Positions 21,627-27,167 of a stretch of DNA of 27,167 bases are shown one piece after another. The DNA is taken from positions 1 to 27,167 of the forward strand of contig CAJLUP010000013.1 of assembly GCA_905209865.1 (NCBI GenBank). Reading direction: 5' to 3'. How positions within the stretch are numbered: the stretch's first letter is position 1; each line of letters starts with the position of its first letter. Made by a program: the position numbers and the translations under genes. The DNA is from an uncultured Lachnospiraceae bacterium (lineage in GTDB: Bacteria; Bacillota; Clostridia; Lachnospirales; Lachnospiraceae). The notes below the pieces were generated by a model. That model did no database searches. It was not told where the DNA came from and saw only the letters and a list, made by a program, of their open reading frames with translations.

Positions 21627-24600
21627 ATGGCAAGAAAAATGAAGACTATGGATGGCAATCAGGCAGCCGCTCATGTATCTTACGCATACACAGAAGTTGC
21701 AGCGATCTACCCGATCACACCGTCATCCGTTATGCCGGAGCATGTTGACGAATGGGCGACAGAAGGCAGAGAAAATATCTTCGGAACGACCGTAGAAGTT
21801 ACAGAGATGCAGTCTGAGGCAGGTGCGGCAGGAGCTGTGCACGGATCTTTGGCAGCAGGAGCGCTGACAACGACATTTACAGCATCTCAGGGATTGCTTT
21901 TGATGATTCCGAACTTATATAAAGTGGCAGGTGAGCAGCTTCCGGGCGTGTTTAACGTATCTGCCCGTGCACTTGCAAGCCATGCGCTTTCTATCTTCGG
22001 AGATCACTCCGACGTATATGCATGTCGTCAGACTGGCGCAGCGATGCTTTGTGAATCAAGCGTACAGGAAGTTATGGACCTGACACCGGTTGCTCACTGT
22101 GCGGCTCTTGAAGGAAAACTTCCGTTTATCAACTTCTTTGACGGATTCCGTACTTCTCATGAGATCCAGAAGATCGAGACATGGGATTATGAAGATCTGA
22201 AAGATATGGTGAACATGGACGCGATCGATGAGTTCCGCGCTCACGCATTGAACCCGAATCATCCGTGTCAGAGAGGTTCTGCACAGAACCCGGACATCTT
22301 CTTCCAGGCAAGAGAAGCATGTAACCCGTATTACGATGCGCTTCCGGGAATTGTTCAGAATTACATGGACAAAGTAAATGAGAAGATCGGAACGAACTAT
22401 AAACTGTTCAATTACTATGGAGCAGAGGATGCAGAGCATGTAATTGTTGCAATGGGTTCTGTATGTGATACGATTGAAGAAACGATCGACTATCTGACAG
22501 CAGCCGGAGAAAAAGTCGGAGTTGTAAAAGTTCGTCTTTACAGACCGTTCAGTGCAGAAGCATTGATTGATACAATTCCGGATTCCGTTAAGAAGATTTC
22601 TGTTCTTGACAGAACAAAAGAGCCGGGAGCTCTCGGTGAGCCGCTTTATCTTGATGTTGTTGCAGCATTAAAAGGATCGAAGTTTGATGCAGTTCCGATC
22701 TATACAGGACGTTACGGACTTGGTTCCAAAGATACAACACCGGCGCAGATCGTTGCAGTATATCACAACGATGAAAAAGCAAAATTTACGCTCGGTATCG
22801 TTGACGATGTGACAAATCTTTCTCTGAAAGCAGACGAGCCGCTCGTTACAACACCGGAAGGAACGATCAACTGTAAGTTCTGGGGACTCGGAGCTGACGG
22901 TACAGTCGGAGCGAACAAGAACTCGATCAAGATCATCGGTGACAATACAGATATGTATGCTCAGGCATATTTTGACTATGATTCTAAGAAATCAGGCGGT
23001 GTTACAATGTCTCACCTGCGTTTCGGAAAATCACCGATCAAATCAACATACCTGATCCATCAGGCGAACTTCGTAGCATGTCACAACCCGTCTTATGTGG
23101 ACAAGTACAACATGGTACAGGAGCTTGTTGACGGCGGAACATTCCTTTTGAACTGCCCGTGGGATATGGAAGGTCTTGAGAAACATCTTCCGGGACAGGT
23201 AAAAGCTTATATCGCAAACCATAACATTAAGCTCTATACGATCGATGGAATCAAGATTGGTAAAGAGATCGGACTTGGCGGACGTATCAACACAGTGCTC
23301 CAGTCTGCATTCTTTAAACTTGCAGAGATTATTCCTGAAGAGGAAGCAATCAGCCTGATGAAAGCCGCAGCGAAAGCAACATACGGCAGAAAAGGTGATA
23401 AGATCGTTCAGATGAACTATGATGCGATCGATGCAGGAGCAAAACAGGTCGTAGAGATCGAAGTTCCGGAAAGCTGGAAAGATGCAGCAGACGAAGGTCT
23501 TGCCGTACCGCACATTGATGAGAACGGAAGAAAAGATGTAATTGATTTCGTTAAAAATATTCAGACAAAAGTAAACGCTCAGGAAGGAAATTCACTTCCG
23601 GTATCCGCATTTACGGATTATGCAGACGGATCTACTCCGTCAGGATCTTCCGCATATGAGAAACGTGGTATCGCAGTTGATATTCCGATCTGGCAGCCGG
23701 ATAACTGTATCCAGTGTAACCGCTGTGCATATGTATGTCCTCATGCTGTTATCCGTCCGGTAGCGCTGACAGAAGAAGAAGCTGCAAATGCACCGGAAGG
23801 AATGCAGTCTATTCCGATGATCGGTATGCCGGGTATGAAGTTCTCCATCACAGTATCCGCTTATGACTGTACAGGATGTGGTTCTTGTGCAAATGTCTGC
23901 CCGGGCAAGAAGGGTGAGAAAGCTCTCGTTATGGGCAACATGGAAGAGAACGCAGGCAAACAGGCATTCTTCGATTACGGAAGAGAGATTCCGGTGAAAC
24001 CGGAAGTTGTCGCTAAATATAAAGAGACAACAGTAAAAGGAAGCCAGTTCAAACAGCCGCTTCTTGAGTTCTCAGGAGCTTGTGCAGGATGTGGAGAGAC
24101 ACCGTACGCAAAACTGATCACACAGCTTTTCGGAGACAGAATGTATATCGCAAACGCAACAGGATGTTCTTCTATTTGGGGTAACTCTTCACCGTCCACA
24201 CCGTACACGGTAACACCGGAAGGAAGAGGACCGGCATGGAGCAACTCACTGTTTGAAGACAACGCAGAGTTTGGATATGGTATGCTTCTTGCACAGAACA
24301 CGATCAGAAACAGACTGAAAGGTCTTGTTGAGAAACTTGCGGCAGATGCAGAAAATGAAGATGTTAAGGCTGCTGCACAGGAATACCTTGACACATATAC
24401 ATGTGGAGCAACAAACGGAACAGCAACAGATAAACTTGTTGCGGCTCTTGAAGCTTGCGGATGTGATCGTGCAGAAAAAGCAGAACTTTTGAAAAACAAA
24501 GATTTCCTCGCTAAGAAATCCCAGTGGGTATTCGGAGGAGACGGATGGGCTTACGATATCGGATACGGCGGTGTAGACCATGTTCTTGCAAGCGGCAAAG

Positions 24601-25172
24601 ATATTAACATCATGGTATTTGATACAGAAGTTTACTCTAATACAGGCGGACAGTCTTCAAAAGCAACGAAGACAGGTGCTACGGCACAGTTTGCTGCAGG
24701 CGGTAAAGAGACGAAGAAGAAAGATCTCGCAGGAATGGCAATGAGCTATGGCTATGTATATGTAGCACAGATCGCTATGGGAGCTGACTTCAACCAGACA
24801 GTGAAAGCAATCACAGAGGCAGAGGCTTATCCGGGACCGTCATTGATCATTGCTTATGCACCGTGTATCAACCACGGAATCAAGAAAGGTATGAGCAAAG
24901 CTCAGACAGAGGAACAGCTTGCGGTAGAATGTGGATACTGGAATAACTTCCGCTTCAATCCGGGTGCAGAAGGTGATAAATTCTTCCTTGACAGCAAAGA
25001 GCCGAAGAAAGAAGATTATCAGGCATTCCTTGACGGCGAAGTACGTTACAATGCCCTCAAGAGAGCAAATCCGGCGAAAGCAGAAAAACTGTTCGCAATC
25101 AATGAGCAGGAAGCTATGGAAAGATATGCTTATCTGAAAAAACTTGTAGATGTATACAAAGCAGAAGACTAA
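21627..25172 (+). CDS. nifJ: Pyruvate:ferredoxin (flavodoxin) oxidoreductase
   Basis: Thiamine-diphosphate and iron-sulfur enzyme that splits pyruvate to acetyl-CoA and CO2 and reduces ferredoxin, central to fermentative energy metabolism. All domains are fused in one chain of 1181 residues. Two ferredoxin-type clusters use Cys694/697/700 and Cys704, and Cys748/751/754 and Cys758. The third, proximal cluster uses Cys819, Cys822, Cys847 and Cys1080, with spacing like that of the Desulfovibrio enzyme. The TPP motif GDGWAYD starts at 971 and continues to EVYSNTGGQSSK. The strong SD AAGGAGG (21611-21617) is 9 nt from the ATG, as expected for a highly expressed gene. Monocistronic: own promoter and terminator. 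Confidence 0.97.
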   Translation: MARKMKTMDGNQAAAHVSYAYTEVAAIYPITPSSVMPEHVDEWATEGRENIFGTTVEVTEMQSEAGAAGAVHGSLAAGALTTTFTASQGLLLMIPNLYKVAGEQLPGVFNVSARALASHALSIFGDHSDVYACRQTGAAMLCESSVQEVMDLTPVAHCAALEGKLPFINFFDGFRTSHEIQKIETWDYEDLKDMVNMDAIDEFRAHALNPNHPCQRGSAQNPDIFFQAREACNPYYDALPGIVQNYMDKVNEKIGTNYKLFNYYGAEDAEHVIVAMGSVCDTIEETIDYLTAAGEKVGVVKVRLYRPFSAEALIDTIPDSVKKISVLDRTKEPGALGEPLYLDVVAALKGSKFDAVPIYTGRYGLGSKDTTPAQIVAVYHNDEKAKFTLGIVDDVTNLSLKADEPLVTTPEGTINCKFWGLGADGTVGANKNSIKIIGDNTDMYAQAYFDYDSKKSGGVTMSHLRFGKSPIKSTYLIHQANFVACHNPSYVDKYNMVQELVDGGTFLLNCPWDMEGLEKHLPGQVKAYIANHNIKLYTIDGIKIGKEIGLGGRINTVLQSAFFKLAEIIPEEEAISLMKAAAKATYGRKGDKIVQMNYDAIDAGAKQVVEIEVPESWKDAADEGLAVPHIDENGRKDVIDFVKNIQTKVNAQEGNSLPVSAFTDYADGSTPSGSSAYEKRGIAVDIPIWQPDNCIQCNRCAYVCPHAVIRPVALTEEEAANAPEGMQSIPMIGMPGMKFSITVSAYDCTGCGSCANVCPGKKGEKALVMGNMEENAGKQAFFDYGREIPVKPEVVAKYKETTVKGSQFKQPLLEFSGACAGCGETPYAKLITQLFGDRMYIANATGCSSIWGNSSPSTPYTVTPEGRGPAWSNSLFEDNAEFGYGMLLAQNTIRNRLKGLVEKLAADAENEDVKAAAQEYLDTYTCGATNGTATDKLVAALEACGCDRAEKAELLKNKDFLAKKSQWVFGGDGWAYDIGYGGVDHVLASGKDINIMVFDTEVYSNTGGQSSKATKTGATAQFAAGGKETKKKDLAGMAMSYGYVYVAQIAMGADFNQTVKAITEAEAYPGPSLIIAYAPCINHGIKKGMSKAQTEEQLAVECGYWNNFRFNPGAEGDKFFLDSKEPKKEDYQAFLDGEVRYNALKRANPAKAEKLFAINEQEAMERYAYLKKLVDVYKAED

Positions 25173-25207
25173 ATGTTGTTCAGGCAGAGACAGGATGTTT
25201 TGTAAAT

Positions 25208-25234
25208 AAAAAAGACGATTGAAAAATCAGTCGT
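25208..25234 (-). terminator. Minus-strand terminator
   Basis: ACGATTGA (25215-25222) pairs with TCAGTCGT (25227-25234), with one T-G pair, around AAAA. On the minus strand the hairpin is followed by six T (25213-25208). It would end transcripts coming leftward from the IS element before they run into nifJ. Confidence 0.5.
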
Positions 25235-25243
25235 TCTCAAATG

Positions 25244-25281
25244 GCAGGATAGGGATGAAAGTCTTTATCCTGCTGTTTTTT
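25244..25281 (+). terminator. Intrinsic terminator after nifJ
   Basis: GCAGGATAGGGA (25244-25255) pairs with TCTTTATCCTGC (25262-25273), 12 bp with two G-T pairs, 6-nt loop, followed by TG and six T. Confidence 0.82.
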
Positions 25282-25453
25282 GCAATGGCGACCGCTTGCA
25301 ATCCCGGAATGTGCCTCTTGGCTCTTCTGGTGATTTAAAAAGAAAGCGAAGAAGTTTGCTTTTTCGTCTGTGCGCTTTTATATTCTTGAATGTTTTTATA
25401 AATAACTTGCATCGTTGAATCCACAGCTTATGATGATGCGAGCAATGTACTCG

Positions 25454-25486
25454 TTTAGGACTTATTTAGGACTCATTTAAGACAAA
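25454..25486 (+). repeat. Three 11-bp direct repeats
   Basis: TTTAGGACTTA, TTTAGGACTCA and TTTAAGACAAA follow one another at 25454, 25465 and 25476. A period of about one helical turn would place bound proteins on one face of the DNA. No function is known. Confidence 0.75.
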
Positions 25487-25502
25487 TGAAGGTTGAGTGA
25501 AT

Positions 25503-25602
25503 AAGTAAATTCCATATGTAAAAGTAAATTCCATACAGAAGACTAAATTCGATATTTTAGGGTTTGACGAATTGTGTCAAATCCTTTAAAGTGGAATTTA
25601 AC
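25503..25602 (+). repeat. Possible 100-bp MITE-like remnant with IS-type ends
   Basis: AAGTAAATTCCAT occurs at 25503-25515 and again at 25522-25534 (period 19). AAGACTAAATTC follows at 25539-25550, and the inverted form GTGGAATTTAAC closes the stretch at 25591-25602. TAAATTCCA versus TGGAATTTA are the same core as the ends of the adjacent IS element. The stretch could be a short non-autonomous derivative, a decayed IS end, or extra transposase sites. Confidence 0.45.
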
Positions 25603-25738
25603 CAGATAATAAATGCTTTTCTGCAATAAAAATGTATGCTAATGAGACAACTGGAATCTGCCCTGTAAGACTAAATTCCACTTGTCTGGTATGTACGATA
25701 TGGAGCCTTTATCCGCAGATTTGTTTTATTATCTGGTT
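25600..25738. repeat. 14-bp perfect inverted repeat at the 3' side of the transposase gene
   Basis: AACCAGATAATAAA (25600-25613) is repeated exactly in reverse orientation, TTTATTATCTGGTT (25725-25738), with 111 nt between. The right arm touches the transposase stop codon. The left terminal motif of the IS (25670-25681) lies between the arms. Confidence 0.75.
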
Positions 25739-27152
25739 TTATTTTTTCAATAATGCAGGCGTTAATACGATCTCATCTGCCGGTATTTCAGTGAGAGCAA
25801 AAAAATTTAAAAGTTCATGTGGGAGCATGATTTTTGCAAGAGCTATAGGCGACAATCCTCCAAGGCTTTGTCTTGGAGTACTGTTGATATGGCTCATCAT
25901 CAGATTGATATCTTTTTGCGAGTAATCGTCAAAGGATGTTCCTTTCGGGCATATTTTTCGGATATATTCATGGTTCTTTTCACAATGCGGCTTTTGCCAG
26001 GAATACATCGGATCACAATAATAAATACTTGTCCGAATCAGGTTGTCTTCACCGCATTCCAATGCATCCGGAATCTGAAATTCACCGCCTCTGTCCGTTA
26101 AAATCAGCGAAAAAGCAGAGGTAAAAGAAAAGGTTCCAATCGCATGCTCAATGGAGTCAAATACATTTTTTATATGATCGGATTCTTTGCTGTCAAGAAG
26201 ATACGCCATCATAAAAGAACATTCGGAAAAGTGGAAAGTGAGTAACACCTTGTGGGAACCTTCACAGCCGAGAACGGTATCCATTTCAGTAACTCTTGTA
26301 TCCGGGAACTCTTTTAAAAATGCCTGAAAGTCTTTGTAAGTACGTCCTTCATAGATTGTTTTATCAACTAATTCAGAAGAGCCGGAAGAACGGAGCTTAT
26401 ATTTTACTTTTTTAGGCAGATCGATATTTTTAACACTCAAAGCTCCGGATTCAATGTAATTGTAAAGCGTTTTTTCTGAGTAAGGGATCTCCGGATGATT
26501 CTGTAGGATCATGTAAGGGGACTGCCCCTGCATAATCAGTGGGGAAACCAGTTCATCCAGCCTTATCAAATCTTCAGGAGAAATGTTGATACCAGTTCTC
26601 GATTCAATCAGAACGGTTCGGTATTCCCTATGAGCAATCGTGGCTCTATAATAAGCCTTATCCAAACGGCATCCGCTTTTTTTACTGCAAGCATTGCATA
26701 CAAAGGGAGCTTTATCTAGTTTGGAACAATGATAACTGCGAGGAATGAAGTCATCGCAATGGGAATTACAGTGGTTGCAGAGTTTACACATTCTTTTGCA
26801 TATCGGAGCATAGATTTCACAGATATTCTTTTTCTTGCAGTCTTTTATTAAAGCACATTTATTTTTTGATTCATTGAAGTGGCTATGTTCCTGAATAGTG
26901 CGGTGCTTTTTAATTTCTTTGGAGATTGTGGTTGGATCTTTTCCTAGCTGTAGAGCAATGCTACGGAGGGAGTTTCCTTGATCCAAACCTTTTTCAATTA
27001 TAATACGCTGATCCATTGTCATATGCTTTTGATTTCCAGGGATAGATTTACACATAAGTACCTCTTTTCTACTGCGGATAGAAGGTACTAAAATAATATA
27101 GGATATAGAAGAAGAGAGTAAGACTAAATTCAGCATGATGGTGGAATTTAGT
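25670..27152 (-). mobile_element. IS30-family insertion sequence
   Basis: About 1.48 kb bounded by ACTAAATTCCAC (25670-25681) and its exact inverse GTGGAATTTAGT (27141-27152), with one transposase gene that fills almost all of it. The true ends may extend a few bases outward and the inner continuation of the two ends differs. No target duplication can be assigned. A second copy of AAGACTAAATTC lies inside the right end (27120-27131) and forms an inverted pair with the terminal motif. Assignment to IS30 rests on the transposase; the borders are estimates. Confidence 0.7.
25739..27055 (-). CDS. IS30-family transposase, apparently intact
   Basis: 438-residue DDE transposase from the ATG at 27055 (MCKSIPGNQK), chosen because AAGAGG lies about 6 nt upstream; an open frame reaches back to 27136 but that part is not homologous and runs into the IS end. 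An N-terminal helix-turn-helix (MTMDQRIIIEKGLDQGNSLR, then LGKDPTTISKEIKKH) is typical of IS30. Residues 67-129 hold twelve cysteines, likely zinc-binding. The catalytic triad is Asp259 (EMDTV), Asp321 (LTDRGGEF) and Glu363 (KNHEYIRK), followed by CPKGTSF and STPRQSLGGLSP. No frameshift or stop, so the element may be active. Longer than the classic IS30 transposase because of the Cys-rich segment. Confidence 0.9.
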   Translation of the reverse strand: MCKSIPGNQKHMTMDQRIIIEKGLDQGNSLRSIALQLGKDPTTISKEIKKHRTIQEHSHFNESKNKCALIKDCKKKNICEIYAPICKRMCKLCNHCNSHCDDFIPRSYHCSKLDKAPFVCNACSKKSGCRLDKAYYRATIAHREYRTVLIESRTGINISPEDLIRLDELVSPLIMQGQSPYMILQNHPEIPYSEKTLYNYIESGALSVKNIDLPKKVKYKLRSSGSSELVDKTIYEGRTYKDFQAFLKEFPDTRVTEMDTVLGCEGSHKVLLTFHFSECSFMMAYLLDSKESDHIKNVFDSIEHAIGTFSFTSAFSLILTDRGGEFQIPDALECGEDNLIRTSIYYCDPMYSWQKPHCEKNHEYIRKICPKGTSFDDYSQKDINLMMSHINSTPRQSLGGLSPIALAKIMLPHELLNFFALTEIPADEIVLTPALLKK

Positions 27153-27167
27153 TTTTCATTTAAGGTA

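Larger units (their letters stand above)
25173..25669. other. Intergenic region between nifJ and the IS element
   Basis: Carries two hairpins near nifJ (25215-25234 and 25244-25281), then a stretch at 25282-25453 in which I see no gene and only a weak hairpin at 25347-25366. From 25454 on it is dense in short repeats: three 11-bp units, two 19-bp-spaced IS-end-like copies, further IS-end-like motifs, and a stem-loop GGGTTTGAC/GTCAAATCC at 25560-25584. Confidence 0.7.

Noticed and set aside
25632..25925. Plus-strand frame of 97 codons overlapping the end of the transposase gene
   Set aside because: It runs across the IS end and antisense to the transposase, with no recognisable product.
27056..27136. 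27-residue N-terminal extension of the transposase frame
   Set aside because: It lies upstream of a good ribosome site and start at 27055, reaches into the IS end, and does not resemble the IS30 N-terminus.
1..27167. CRISPR array, tRNA or rRNA genes, prophage genes, toxin-antitoxin or defence genes
   Set aside because: No regularly spaced repeat-spacer pattern, no cloverleaf or rRNA sequence, and no matching protein families were seen by reading the window; a tRNAscan-SE or defence-system search was not possible.

Overview
The window reads as a chromosomal segment of a low-to-moderate G+C anaerobic Firmicute, most likely a gut-type Lachnospiraceae (Clostridia). This is inferred from four things: AAGGAGG-type ribosome binding sites with frequent TTG starts, a MurE carrying the meso-diaminopimelate DNPR motif, a 1181-residue pyruvate:ferredoxin oxidoreductase, and the gene order murE-priA-def-fmt-rsmB-rlmN-stp-prkC-rsgA-rpe-thiN, which I recognise from that family. 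No species call is made.

Layout. Positions 1-2242 hold a YesL/DUF624 membrane protein, xanthine phosphoribosyltransferase (xpt) and a HAD phosphatase whose start overlaps the end of xpt. Positions 2444-4333 encode a secreted transglutaminase-like protein with a C-terminal dockerin. It converges on an alanine/glycine:sodium symporter on the minus strand (4424-5839), with a shared hairpin terminator between them. From 6130 to 19043 there is one dense plus-strand block of eleven genes covering cell-wall precursor synthesis (murE), replication restart (priA), initiator-Met processing (def, fmt), rRNA modification (rsmB, rlmN), PASTA kinase/phosphatase signalling (stp, prkC), ribosome assembly (rsgA), and sugar and thiamine metabolism (rpe, thiN). 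Most of its junctions are short or overlapping, so it is probably one operon or a few nested transcripts. ychF (19378), lgt (20634) and nifJ (21627) follow. ychF and nifJ have recognisable sigma-A-type promoters, and ychF and nifJ are each followed by a strong hairpin terminator. The last 1.7 kb is an IS30-family element on the minus strand, with a repeat-rich stretch on its left.

How the genes work together. The central block links translation start and ribosome maturation with a Ser/Thr kinase pair. In Bacillus subtilis the RsgA orthologue (CpgA) is a known PrkC substrate, so the stp-prkC-rsgA adjacency is functionally suggestive. Lgt, MurE and PrkC all act at the envelope.

I do not see a clearly new defence or biosynthetic system. 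Most of the window is housekeeping. The parts that deserve attention are the repeat cluster and IS-end-like sites at 25454-25738, a perfect 14-bp inverted repeat inside the start of rsgA, an in-frame 42-nt duplication in the Asp/Tyr-rich linker of PrkC, charged low-complexity insertions in neighbouring Fmt and RsmB, a terminator with the ychF promoter in it followed by a short Arg-rich upstream reading frame, and the dockerin-transglutaminase protein.
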